Below, one piece after another: positions 1-5,657 of a stretch of 5,657 nt of DNA. A model generated the notes under the pieces. That model searched no databases. It was not told the DNA's origin and worked only from the letters and a program-made list of their open reading frames with translations. The position numbers were made by a program, and so were the translations under genes. The DNA comes from Betaproteobacteria bacterium UBA5582 (GTDB taxonomy: Bacteria > Pseudomonadota > Gammaproteobacteria > Burkholderiales > Rhodocyclaceae): NCBI GenBank assembly GCA_002425245.1, contig DILW01000145.1:1-5657 (forward strand), read 5' to 3'. The stretch's first letter is position 1. Every line of letters starts with the position of its first letter.

Positions 1-383
1 ACATTGTCGTGATCCATGCCGACCTGTTTCGCGACAATGTGCTGTGGCGTGACGATGGCGAACTGGGTGGCCTGCTCGATTTCTATTTTGCCGGTGTCGA
101 CGCCTGGTTGTTCGACCTGGCGGTCGTCGCCAACGACTGGTGCCCGGACGCCGATCGGTTGGCAGCGCTGGTTGCCGGTTATGCGGGGGTCCGGCCGCTG
201 GGCGAAGGCGAACGCATTGCCTGGCCGGCGGTTCGCCGGGCGGCGGCCCTGCGGTTCTGGCTGCTGCGCCTTGAGGCAAAGCTGGTGCCGCGGGCCGGTG
301 ACGTGGTCACGGTCAAGGATCCCGGCGATTTTCGCCGCCTGCTCGAACAAATCCGCCTTGCCCCGCAGGCGCTCCCCGGCTAG
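1..383 (+). CDS. thrB: Homoserine kinase ThrB (APH-fold type), C-terminal part
   Basis: Partial gene: the reading frame is open from base 3 and ends at TAG 381-383, giving 126 residues, so the N-terminus lies to the left of the window. The product phosphorylates L-homoserine with ATP to O-phosphohomoserine in threonine synthesis, in the cytoplasm. The visible part begins just before the kinase catalytic loop HADLFRDN (bases 15-38), which fits the H-x-D-x4-N motif of aminoglycoside-phosphotransferase-like kinases; its Asp is the expected catalytic base. The segment LLDFYFAG about 15 residues later supplies the expected metal-binding Asp, and the tail has the RFWLLRLE helix typical of this family. 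Full-length relatives are about 310-330 residues, so roughly 40% is present. This type differs from the GHMP-family ThrB of E. coli and is the usual one in beta- and many alphaproteobacteria. Another APH-family kinase is possible, but the catalytic-loop sequence favours ThrB. Confidence 0.9.
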   Translation, partial: IVVIHADLFRDNVLWRDDGELGGLLDFYFAGVDAWLFDLAVVANDWCPDADRLAALVAGYAGVRPLGEGERIAWPAVRRAAALRFWLLRLEAKLVPRAGDVVTVKDPGDFRRLLEQIRLAPQALPG

Positions 384-392
384 CATCGGCGC

Positions 393-1139
393 ATGAGCGA
401 AACTCCCCGATTTCCGATGGTTCCGGCGCCCTTCACGGGCGAAAGCAACGAAGTTGATGCCGGTGCCTGCTTCGACTGGCTGGCCCAGGGCTGGGCCATG
501 TTCATTGCCCACCCGGGTATCTGGCTGGGTAGCAGCGTGCTGATGCTGGTCATCCTGCTCGGGATTTCCATCGTTCCCATCTTCGGCCAGGTGGCCGCGC
601 ACCTGCTGGTGCCCTTGTTCGGTGCCGGCATGCTGCAGATCTGCCGCAGCATTGCCGACGAACGCGAGCCGCAGATCGGCGAGCTGTTTGCCGGTTTCCG
701 CCAGCGCGCCGGGCAACTGGTGATGGTCGGTGTGTTCTTTGCCATCGGTGTGTTCGGCATTGCCCTGGTCGCTTTCCTGCTGATCAGCGGCGGTGTGCTC
801 GGCGGTGCCATCACCGGCCGGGTTGGCGGCATCGGCGTGGCTTTTGGTGGTTTCCTGCTGGCCGTCCTGCTGGTGCTGCTGCTGTCGGTGCCGATCATCA
901 TGGCCACCTGGTTTGCGCCGGCGCTGGTCTATTTTCACGGCATGCAGCCGTTGGCGGCGATGAAGGCCAGTTTCGCCGCCGGTGCCAAGAACTGGCTGGT
1001 GATGATCATTTTCGGGATTTTCCTGGTCGTTGCCGGCTTCTTTGCCATGTTGCCGATCGGGCTGGGGCTCCTGCTCCTGCTGCCGATCTTCTCGGCCGCG
1101 GTTTACGCGTCCTATCGCGACATCTTTGTCGGTGCCTGA
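393..1139 (+). CDS. BPSS1780-type multi-pass membrane protein, copy 1
   Basis: Encodes a 248-residue integral membrane protein of no established function. Long hydrophobic stretches lie at about residues 42-82 (probably two segments), 108-137, 147-172 and 202-237, suggesting five or six membrane spans. Family-like signatures are the FDWLAQGWAMF stretch near residue 27 just before the first span, MATWFAPALV near 170-179, and the C-terminal ASYRDIF near 239-245. It starts nine bases after the thrB stop. No clear Shine-Dalgarno precedes ATG 393, so translation may depend on coupling to thrB. A second in-frame ATG at 417 (residue 9) is a possible alternative start. Its N-terminus is about 15 residues longer than that of the next gene before the shared W-rich motif. 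The family assignment comes from remembered motifs; the membrane topology is seen directly in the sequence. No enzyme motif is visible. Confidence 0.8.
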   Translation: MSETPRFPMVPAPFTGESNEVDAGACFDWLAQGWAMFIAHPGIWLGSSVLMLVILLGISIVPIFGQVAAHLLVPLFGAGMLQICRSIADEREPQIGELFAGFRQRAGQLVMVGVFFAIGVFGIALVAFLLISGGVLGGAITGRVGGIGVAFGGFLLAVLLVLLLSVPIIMATWFAPALVYFHGMQPLAAMKASFAAGAKNWLVMIIFGIFLVVAGFFAMLPIGLGLLLLLPIFSAAVYASYRDIFVGA

Positions 1140-1142
1140 GCG

Positions 1143-1916
1143 ATGCGAGCACAAAATCTTCCGGCGCTGGCCGGCTGGCAGTGGGTTCGCGGCGGCTTTG
1201 CAATTTACCGGCGCAACCCGCCGGTGCTTGCCATCCTGGTCATCTGCTACTGGTTCGTCGTGGTTTTCCTCAATCTGTTTCCGATCATCGGCGCGCTTGC
1301 CGCATCGGCGGTCGTACCTGGTCTCTCGGTCGGCTTGATGCAGGCGGCGCGCAACGTCGAACGCGGGCAGTCAGCCAGCATCCAGACCTTGCTCGATGGC
1401 TTTCGCGACAACCGACGTACCCTGCTTACCCTTGGTGTGCTCTATCTGCTGGCGACGCTGGCCGTGCTCGGCCTGTCCACGATTGCCGACGGCGGCGACC
1501 TGCTGCGCTTCATGCTGGCCAACAGCCGGGCCGAACGCGCCTTGATGGAAGAAGCCGATTTCACTTATTCGGCCTTGCTGGTGGCGATCTTCATGGTGCC
1601 GGTGTTGATGGCCTGGTGGTTCGCTCCGGTGCTGGCGGCCTGGCATCGGCAGCCCCTGGGCAAGGCGCTGTTTTTCAGCTTCATCGCCTGCGCGATGAAC
1701 TGGCGGCCGTTCCTGGTCTATGGCGTCGGCCTGTTGCTGGTGGCGGTGGTCCTGCCCGGTCTGGTGCTCGGCCTGCTGCTGCTCATCCTGCCGGCGCTCC
1801 AGGGCTTTGCCACCCTGGTGGTGACCGTGGTCATGGGCCTGGTCGTCGCGCCGACTGTGTTTGCCAGTTTCTACGTCGGCTACCGGGACATCTTCGGCGT
1901 CTCCGAAATTGTCTGA
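1143..1916 (+). CDS. BPSS1780-type multi-pass membrane protein, copy 2
   Basis: Encodes a 257-residue integral membrane protein, three bases after the stop of the preceding gene, and is evidently its paralogue. Aligning by eye, GWQWVRGGFAIYRRNP (residues 11-26) matches the pre-membrane motif of copy 1, GLMQAARNVERG matches GMLQICRSIADE, MAWWFAPVLAAWH matches MATWFAPALVYFH, and GYRDIF near the C-terminus matches SYRDIF. Hydrophobic spans fall at about 28-48, 50-66, 93-114, 142-166, 190-218 and 222-245. An acidic/polar stretch at about 115-140 between two spans is larger than the corresponding part of copy 1 and is probably a loop. The GWQW N-terminal form is the one I associate with the BPSS1780 family. 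Function is unknown and no catalytic motif is visible. Its 3' end overlaps the probable nadD start by eight bases. Confidence 0.82.
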   Translation: MRAQNLPALAGWQWVRGGFAIYRRNPPVLAILVICYWFVVVFLNLFPIIGALAASAVVPGLSVGLMQAARNVERGQSASIQTLLDGFRDNRRTLLTLGVLYLLATLAVLGLSTIADGGDLLRFMLANSRAERALMEEADFTYSALLVAIFMVPVLMAWWFAPVLAAWHRQPLGKALFFSFIACAMNWRPFLVYGVGLLLVAVVLPGLVLGLLLLILPALQGFATLVVTVVMGLVVAPTVFASFYVGYRDIFGVSEIV

Positions 1917-2562
1917 TCCGCTGGGGATCTTCGGCGGGACTTTCGACCCTGTGCATTACGGGCATCTTCGCCTGGCCGAGGAGTCGATGGCCCACCTCGG
2001 CCTTGGCGAGGTGCGCTGGATTCCCGCCGGCAACCCGCCACACCGGGGCCTGCCGCAGGTGACAGCGGCGCAGCGTCTGCGCATGGTGCAGATGGCGACG
2101 GCTGACAACCCGCGCTTCTCGGTCGATCCGGCCGAGGTCGACAGCCAGGCGCCGAGTTATACCGTACTGACCCTGGAGCGCTTGCGCCGGGAATTTGGTG
2201 GCGGGCGTCCGCTGGTCCTGCTGGTTGGTGCCGATGCCTTTGCCGGTCTTTCCTCCTGGCATCGGTGGATCGATATTTTTGCTTTCGCCCACGTCGCGGT
2301 ATCGCACCGACCGGGTTTTCCGGTCGAGGTCTCCAGCCTGCCGCCGGCCTTGGCCGAGCAATTCCGGCAGCGCCGTCTGCTTGCCGTCGATGCCCTGAAA
2401 ACTGCGCCAGCCGGTGGCATCGTTTCCTTCGCCATGACCCAGCTGGCGATTTCGGCGACGCAGATACGGCTGTTGATCGCCAATGGAAAATCCGCGCGTT
2501 ATTTGCTGCCGGACGCCGTTCTCGACTATATTTCGTCCCATTCCCTTTACAGAAACCCCTGA
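1909..2562 (+). CDS. nadD: Nicotinate-nucleotide adenylyltransferase NadD
   Basis: Transfers AMP from ATP to nicotinate mononucleotide, giving nicotinate adenine dinucleotide and pyrophosphate, in NAD synthesis. With the chosen start the protein has 217 residues, normal for NadD. The nucleotidyltransferase signature GGTFDPVHYGH is at residues 9-19, with the HxGH-type motif as HYGH; NPPHR is at 42-46, LLVGADAF at 104-111, and the second signature ISATQIR at 181-187 contacts the ATP phosphates. No ATG lies upstream of the first signature in this frame, and the first in-frame ATG (1987) would delete it, so a non-ATG start is needed. TTG 1909 gives the usual short lead of about six residues before GIFGG; TTG 1861 would add 16 residues. 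No good Shine-Dalgarno is seen at either, suggesting coupling with the preceding gene, which it overlaps by eight bases. The stop shares its A with the rsfS start. Confidence 0.95.
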   Translation: MSDPLGIFGGTFDPVHYGHLRLAEESMAHLGLGEVRWIPAGNPPHRGLPQVTAAQRLRMVQMATADNPRFSVDPAEVDSQAPSYTVLTLERLRREFGGGRPLVLLVGADAFAGLSSWHRWIDIFAFAHVAVSHRPGFPVEVSSLPPALAEQFRQRRLLAVDALKTAPAGGIVSFAMTQLAISATQIRLLIANGKSARYLLPDAVLDYISSHSLYRNP

Positions 2563-2927
2563 TGGACATACGCAAGCTGCAAAAGATCGTCGTTTCCGCC
2601 CTTGAAGACATCAAGGGCAAGGACATCGAAGTCATCAACACCACCAAGCTGACCTCGATGTTCGACCGGGTCGTGATCGCTACCGGCGATTCCAACCGGC
2701 AGGTCAAGGCACTGGCCAACAACGTGGTCGAGAAGGTCAAGGAAGCCGGCGGCGAAATCATCTCGACCGAAGGGGAAGACGGGGGCGAATGGGTGCTGGT
2801 CGATATCGGCGACCTGGTTGTGCACGTCATGCAACCGACCGTCCGTGCCTACTACAACCTTGAGGAACTCTGGCAGGCCACCCCAGCCCAGCGCCGCAAG
2901 TTGGCGGAGCAGGCTAGCGGCGAATGA
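2562..2927 (+). CDS. rsfS: Ribosome silencing factor RsfS
   Basis: RsfS (Iojap/YbeB family) binds ribosomal protein uL14 on the 50S subunit and blocks joining with 30S, lowering translation in stationary phase or starvation. The protein has 121 residues, close to the family norm of about 105-120. Visible family features are the N-terminal helix MDIRKLQKIVVSALEDIKG, FDRVVIATGDSNRQVKALA (residues 34-52), the most conserved GEWVLVDIGDLVVHVM stretch (75-90), and YYNLEELW (97-104). The last 17 residues are a charged tail. ATG 2562 shares its A with the nadD TGA (TGATG), and no Shine-Dalgarno is visible, so translation probably depends on re-initiation after nadD. The 3' end overlaps rlmH by four bases (ATGA). 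An upstream extension of this frame into nadD is an artefact, since the protein homology begins at this ATG. Confidence 0.95.
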   Translation: MDIRKLQKIVVSALEDIKGKDIEVINTTKLTSMFDRVVIATGDSNRQVKALANNVVEKVKEAGGEIISTEGEDGGEWVLVDIGDLVVHVMQPTVRAYYNLEELWQATPAQRRKLAEQASGE

Positions 2928-3394
2928 AGCTGCTGGTGGTCGCCGTCGGTCATCGCCAGCCCGGCTGGGTTGACGACGGTTGCGGCGAATACCTCAAGCG
3001 CATGCCGCGCGAGGCGGCGGCCAGCGTGATCGAGATCAAGCCCGAACCGCGCGGCTCGAAAACCCGCGAGCAACTGCTCGCCGCCGAACGCGGGCGGATC
3101 GAGGATGCCTTGCCGGCGTCCTGCCGCCTGGTCGTCCTTGACGAGAAGGGCGATGATCTGACCACCATGAAGCTGGCCCAGCGGCTCGAACACTGGATGC
3201 AGGACGGGCGCGACGTTGCCTTGCTGATCGGCGGCGCCGACGGCATCGACGAGGCGCTCAAGGCTCGTGCCGCCGAGAAGATCCGTTTGTCCAGCCTGAC
3301 CCTGCCGCACGGCATGGCGCGCTTGCTGCTGTGCGAACAGTTGTACCGGGCGGTCAGCGTGTTGAAGAACCATCCTTATCACCGGGAGGGCTGA
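2924..3394 (+). CDS. rlmH: 23S rRNA (pseudouridine-1915-N3)-methyltransferase RlmH
   Basis: SPOUT-class methyltransferase that uses S-adenosylmethionine to methylate N3 of pseudouridine 1915 in helix 69 of 23S rRNA, on assembled 70S ribosomes. Its 156 residues match the usual length (155 in E. coli). It begins MKLLVVAVGH. The trefoil-knot SAM pocket is represented by LLIGGADG (100-107) and LSSLTLPHGMAR (122-133), and the C-terminal EQLYRA (138-143) and NHPYHRE (149-155) are strongly diagnostic. The knot sequence reads GGADG where E. coli has GGPEG, a difference I regard as lineage variation. The start overlaps the rsfS stop as ATGA; a GGAG at 2906-2909 is too far away to be a good ribosome site. 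Together with rsfS it forms a pair acting on the large subunit. The stop shares its A with the maf start. Confidence 0.96.
   Translation: MKLLVVAVGHRQPGWVDDGCGEYLKRMPREAAASVIEIKPEPRGSKTREQLLAAERGRIEDALPASCRLVVLDEKGDDLTTMKLAQRLEHWMQDGRDVALLIGGADGIDEALKARAAEKIRLSSLTLPHGMARLLLCEQLYRAVSVLKNHPYHREG
3384..3390 (+). promoter_or_regulatory. Ribosome binding site of maf
   Basis: GGGAGGG ends three bases before ATG 3394, with the GGAGG core ending four bases before it. It lies inside the rlmH coding end and supports this start over the in-frame codon at 3331. It is the best ribosome site among the genes from 393 to 3978; the others appear to rely on overlap with the gene before them. Confidence 0.65.
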
Positions 3395-3978
3395 TGCGTC
3401 TCTATCTTGCTTCTCGCAGCCCGCGTCGACGCGAACTGCTGCACCAGATCGGCGTCGACTTCGATACCTTGATCGGCGAAGTGGAAGTCGATGAAACTCC
3501 GCTGCCGGCCGAAATCCCGGCTGCCTACGTCGAGCGCGTGACCCGTGCCAAGGCCGCCCAGGGCTTGCACATCATCCGCGAACGTCACCTGGTCGCCCAT
3601 CCGGTGCTGGCTGCCGACACCACGCTCGAATTCGACGGCGAGATCATCGGTAAACCAGTCGACGCGGCCGACGCCGAGGCCATCCTGCACCGCCTCTCCG
3701 GGCAGACGCACCGCGTTCTCACCGGCGTCGCTGTCGCCGATGCCGAGCGCTGCATCTTCATTCTCTCGGTCAGCGAAGTTTCTTTCCGTGTTCTCTCCGA
3801 CGACGAGATTCGTCACTACGTCCTTTCCGGCGAGCCGATGGACAAGGCCGGCGCCTACGGCATCCAGGGGCGGGCCGGCTTGTTCGTCGCCCACATCACT
3901 GGCAGCTATACCGGCATCATGGGTCTGCCGGTGTGCGAGACCGGCGAGCTGCTCAAGCAATTCGGCTGGCGTTTCTGA
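3394..3978 (+). CDS. maf: Maf family nucleotide pyrophosphatase, YhdE type (dTTP/UTP)
   Basis: Hydrolyses nucleoside triphosphates to the monophosphate and pyrophosphate; YhdE-type members prefer dTTP, UTP and modified pyrimidine nucleotides, cleaning the pool and, in some bacteria, affecting septation. The 194-residue length is typical. The N-terminal substrate loop is LASRSPRRRELL (residues 5-16), the catalytic Asp is in AADTT (D75), GKPVD follows at 86-90, and the C-terminal signature is DKAGAYGIQG (150-159), with GSY (170-172) and MGLP (176-179) after it. Arg in the first loop, Thr after ADT and Gln158 fit the YhdE subgroup, not the 7-methyl-GTP-specific YceF subgroup. ATG 3394 is preferred to an upstream start at 3331 because homology begins there, it forms TGATG with the rlmH stop, and GGGAGGG lies at 3384-3390. 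It is the last gene of the coupled run. Confidence 0.95.
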   Translation: MRLYLASRSPRRRELLHQIGVDFDTLIGEVEVDETPLPAEIPAAYVERVTRAKAAQGLHIIRERHLVAHPVLAADTTLEFDGEIIGKPVDAADAEAILHRLSGQTHRVLTGVAVADAERCIFILSVSEVSFRVLSDDEIRHYVLSGEPMDKAGAYGIQGRAGLFVAHITGSYTGIMGLPVCETGELLKQFGWRF

Positions 3979-4028
3979 ACGCTCTGCGGGTTGTGCTTGC
4001 GCGCCTGCCGGTGGCTCGCTACATTGGT

Positions 4029-4036
4029 CCCGATAA
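4029..4036 (+). promoter_or_regulatory. Possible sigma-28 (FliA) -10 element
   Basis: CCCGATAA matches the flagellar/chemotaxis sigma-28 -10 consensus GCCGATAA at seven of eight positions and sits directly before a chemoreceptor gene, the kind of gene FliA often controls. Against it, the expected TAAAGTTT-like -35 about 11 bases upstream (4010-4017) is not there; that stretch reads GGTGGCTC. The transcript would also start only about 10-15 bases before the ATG. Treat as a weak candidate. Confidence 0.22.
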
Positions 4037-4043
4037 ATATAAC

Positions 4044-4050
4044 GGAGGAG
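4044..4050 (+). promoter_or_regulatory. Strong ribosome binding site of the FIST chemoreceptor gene
   Basis: GGAGGAG followed by a six-base spacer to ATG 4057. This is a near-ideal Shine-Dalgarno, unlike the weak or absent sites in the upstream genes. It fixes the start and suggests that this gene is translated independently of maf. Confidence 0.85.
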
Positions 4051-4056
4051 ACGACC

Positions 4057-5657
4057 ATGGGACTATTTTCGCTGTTTTCCAGCGATGCGCCGGCCGCGCG
4101 CCCGACATCCACGTCGGCGGGTCAGCCACAGAGCGGGCGCTTCGATTGCAGAACACCACCGGCCAGCTTTAGCGAGCTCGGTGTCGCTGGTGAGGGCGGG
4201 CTGCTCCTTTCCTTCGTGCCGCCGGATACGGATTTTTCGCGGGTCAGCGCTGCCTGGCAACGCCTATCAGCCAGTGGCCGCTCGGTCCTCAGCCTGTCGT
4301 CGACCGGCGCCCTGTGCGGCCAGGCCGGTGCTTCACCCTATTGCGAGATGCAGGGTACGCAGGGCAGCTGGTTGTGGCTGCCGCAGGGCCTGATCGCCCG
4401 CCACGAGGTGCATGTCGTCGATCTCCACATCAAGGACACGGCCACCGCCAGCCAGCGCGTCGCCGCCATCCGCCGCGAACTGGAGAAAATCCGGCCAGGA
4501 ATTCCGCTTTCCGGCGAGCGCAGCTTTGCCCTCGTCTTCTGCGACGGGCTGTCGGCGTCCGAAGGTTTCCTGATGCAGGCCTGGTATCAGAGCGGGCACT
4601 TTCCCTGTCTGGCGATTGGCGGCTCCGCCGGCGGCAGTCTCAATTTCAGCGGTACCTACATCGGCGCCGGCGGTTCGGTGCTGCAGGGCAAGGCGGTGCT
4701 GGTCTTCTGCCAGATGGCGGAGGGCAAGTCCTTTGCACCGTTCAAGAGCCAGAACTTCGAACCGACCCAGCAGAGCTGGCTGGTCGCCGAGGCCGACCCG
4801 GTCGCCCGCACCGTAAGCTCGCTGTTTGGCAGCGATGGTCGGCCGCAGCCCATCCTCGACGTGCTCGCCGGCCACTTGCGCTGCAGCCCGGGCGATCTGG
4901 CCCGGCAACTGGAAGGCAAGACCTTCGCGGTCAAGGTCGAGGACGAGTATTTCATCCGCTCGGTGGCGGAAATCCGTAGCGACCGCATTGCCTTCTTTTG
5001 CGACCTCGAATTCGGTGATCGCCTGCACCTGCTCAAGGCCACCGATTTCATCGCCGCCACGCGCAACGACTGGCAGCAGTTCGTCAGCCGCCACGGCCGG
5101 CCAAGCGCGGTGCTGCTCAACGATTGCGTGCTGCGCCGCGTCGGCAACAGCGGGCGGCTGAGCGAGGCGCGCTTTTTCGACGACGTGCCGGCCGCCGGCT
5201 TTTCGACCTTCGGCGAAATCCTCGGTGTGCCGATCAACCAGACCCTGTCGGCGCTCGCCTTCTTCGACCAGCGCAACGAGGCGATGGCGCGTTTCCCGGT
5301 CGATTATGCGGCCTACGCCGGGCACTATGCGCAGCGCGCGCTGCATCGCTGGGCGGCGCTCAACGGCATCCAGACCGCGGTGACCGAACGTGTCGTCGAT
5401 TACCAGCAGGCGATCGCCCCGCTGCTTGCCGCGCTACCCCAGCTGGAGCAAGCCACCTTGCGCCAGGCCGACACGCTGGACATCGCCCAGCGCAGCATCC
5501 GCTCGATCAGCGAGGCTGCCATCCAGACGCGCTCGGCCCAGTCCCGGCTGGGCAGCGAGCTGGACGACCTCGAACGCATCTCCCAGAGCATCAGCCAGAT
5601 CACCGGCGGTATCGGTGCGATTGCCGACCAGACCAATCTGCTGGCGCTCAATGCGGC
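4057..5657 (+). CDS. Soluble chemoreceptor: FIST_N-FIST_C sensor fused to MCP signalling domain, 3' truncated
   Basis: The reading frame is open from ATG 4057 to the window edge (533 complete codons); the C-terminus is missing. FIST domains are sensor modules proposed to bind small ligands such as amino acids. The MCP domain would control a CheA/CheW kinase complex. Residues 1-40 are a Pro/Ser/Thr-rich leader. FIST_N spans about 45-240, with CDGLSASEGFL near 162-172 and IGGSAGGSLNFSGT near 187-200. FIST_C spans about 245-405, with HGRPSAVLLNDCVLRR (346-361) and GFSTFGEILGVPINQTLSALAFFD (split 381-392 and 393-404). From about 425 a long amphipathic helix leads into IADQTNLLALNA (522-533), the start of the MCP hairpin tip that contacts CheA and CheW. 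No signal peptide or membrane span is seen, so it should be cytoplasmic. All nine cysteines (31, 87, 96, 162, 184, 218, 276, 315, 357) fall in the sensor half. The missing end should hold the returning helix and perhaps another domain. Confidence 0.88.
   Translation, partial: MGLFSLFSSDAPAARPTSTSAGQPQSGRFDCRTPPASFSELGVAGEGGLLLSFVPPDTDFSRVSAAWQRLSASGRSVLSLSSTGALCGQAGASPYCEMQGTQGSWLWLPQGLIARHEVHVVDLHIKDTATASQRVAAIRRELEKIRPGIPLSGERSFALVFCDGLSASEGFLMQAWYQSGHFPCLAIGGSAGGSLNFSGTYIGAGGSVLQGKAVLVFCQMAEGKSFAPFKSQNFEPTQQSWLVAEADPVARTVSSLFGSDGRPQPILDVLAGHLRCSPGDLARQLEGKTFAVKVEDEYFIRSVAEIRSDRIAFFCDLEFGDRLHLLKATDFIAATRNDWQQFVSRHGRPSAVLLNDCVLRRVGNSGRLSEARFFDDVPAAGFSTFGEILGVPINQTLSALAFFDQRNEAMARFPVDYAAYAGHYAQRALHRWAALNGIQTAVTERVVDYQQAIAPLLAALPQLEQATLRQADTLDIAQRSIRSISEAAIQTRSAQSRLGSELDDLERISQSISQITGGIGAIADQTNLLALNA

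Larger units (their letters stand above)
3979..4056 (+). other. Intergenic gap between the maf operon and the chemoreceptor gene
   Basis: The only non-coding gap of useful size in the window, 78 bases. The left part (about 3979-4020) is G+C-rich; the right part (4031-4043) is a small A/T-rich block just before the ribosome site. I see no hairpin followed by a T-run, so a Rho-independent terminator for the upstream operon is not supported. Two weak promoter candidates can be read. One is a sigma-70-like TTGCGC (3997-4002) with a 17-base spacer to TACATT (4020-4025). The other is a sigma-28-like -10 at 4029-4036. The right part is the likely site of an independent promoter for the next gene. 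Confidence 0.5.

Noticed and set aside
1181..2062. + strand 293-codon open frame overlapping the second membrane protein gene and the start of nadD
   Set aside because: It is out of frame with two supported genes, has Arg/Gly/Ala-rich composition and crosses a gene boundary, so it is a shadow frame.
2265..2561. Upstream in-frame extension of rsfS inside nadD
   Set aside because: The extension is an Arg/Pro-rich shadow of nadD; RsfS homology and normal length begin at ATG 2562.
1831..2830. Overlapping - strand open frames opposite nadD and rsfS
   Set aside because: The + strand encodes clear NadD and RsfS signatures across the region; the - strand products are Arg/Pro/Ser-rich without recognisable domains.
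3997..4025. Sigma-70-like promoter TTGCGC / 17 bases / TACATT
   Set aside because: Only about three and four of six positions match the consensus; too weak in G+C-rich DNA to list as a feature of its own.
3979..4030. Possible Rho-independent terminator after maf
   Set aside because: The G+C-rich stretch does not form a convincing stem, and no T-run follows.
4333..5346. Long open frame on the - strand (337 codons) opposite the chemoreceptor gene
   Set aside because: It lies wholly antisense to a recognisable FIST-MCP frame; its protein is low in family-like motifs and rich in Arg/Ala/Gly/Glu, as expected of a G+C-rich shadow frame.

Overview
This window looks like chromosomal DNA from a betaproteobacterium. 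It is G+C-rich and packed with genes, all on the + strand. The tightly joined run nadD-rsfS-rlmH-maf, the APH-fold (not GHMP-type) ThrB and the BPSS1780-type membrane proteins all point that way. A Rhodocyclales-like source (Dechloromonas/Azospira type) is my best guess, but it rests on gene content and not on a search.

Layout. Bases 1-383 hold the C-terminal part of homoserine kinase ThrB, whose N-terminus lies outside the window. Nine bases later come two adjacent, related multi-pass membrane proteins of the BPSS1780 type (393-1139 and 1143-1916). They share recognisable motifs and look like an old tandem duplication. Then follow nadD (NaMN adenylyltransferase, most likely with a TTG start at 1909 inside the end of the preceding gene), rsfS (ribosome silencing factor), rlmH (23S rRNA pseudouridine methyltransferase) and maf/yhdE (dTTP/UTP pyrophosphatase). 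The junctions from 1916 to 3394 are all overlaps of 1-8 bases, so this part is very probably one translationally coupled operon. After a 78-base gap comes a separate gene with a strong Shine-Dalgarno sequence. It encodes a soluble chemoreceptor with FIST_N and FIST_C sensor domains followed by a methyl-accepting chemotaxis signalling domain, and it runs off the right edge at the MCP hairpin tip.

How the genes relate. NadD makes NAD precursor. RsfS and RlmH act on the 50S subunit: RsfS blocks subunit joining in starved cells, and RlmH modifies helix 69 of 23S rRNA. Maf removes non-canonical or excess pyrimidine nucleotides. This is a housekeeping cluster tying nucleotide and NAD metabolism to ribosome maturation. 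The two membrane proteins have no established function. The FIST-MCP is probably an independently expressed accessory sensor placed after maf, where many relatives carry RNase G (rng).

I found no tRNA, rRNA, CRISPR, insertion sequence or convincing terminator. The least explained parts are the cysteine-rich FIST chemoreceptor and the tandem membrane proteins; no wholly new system is evident.
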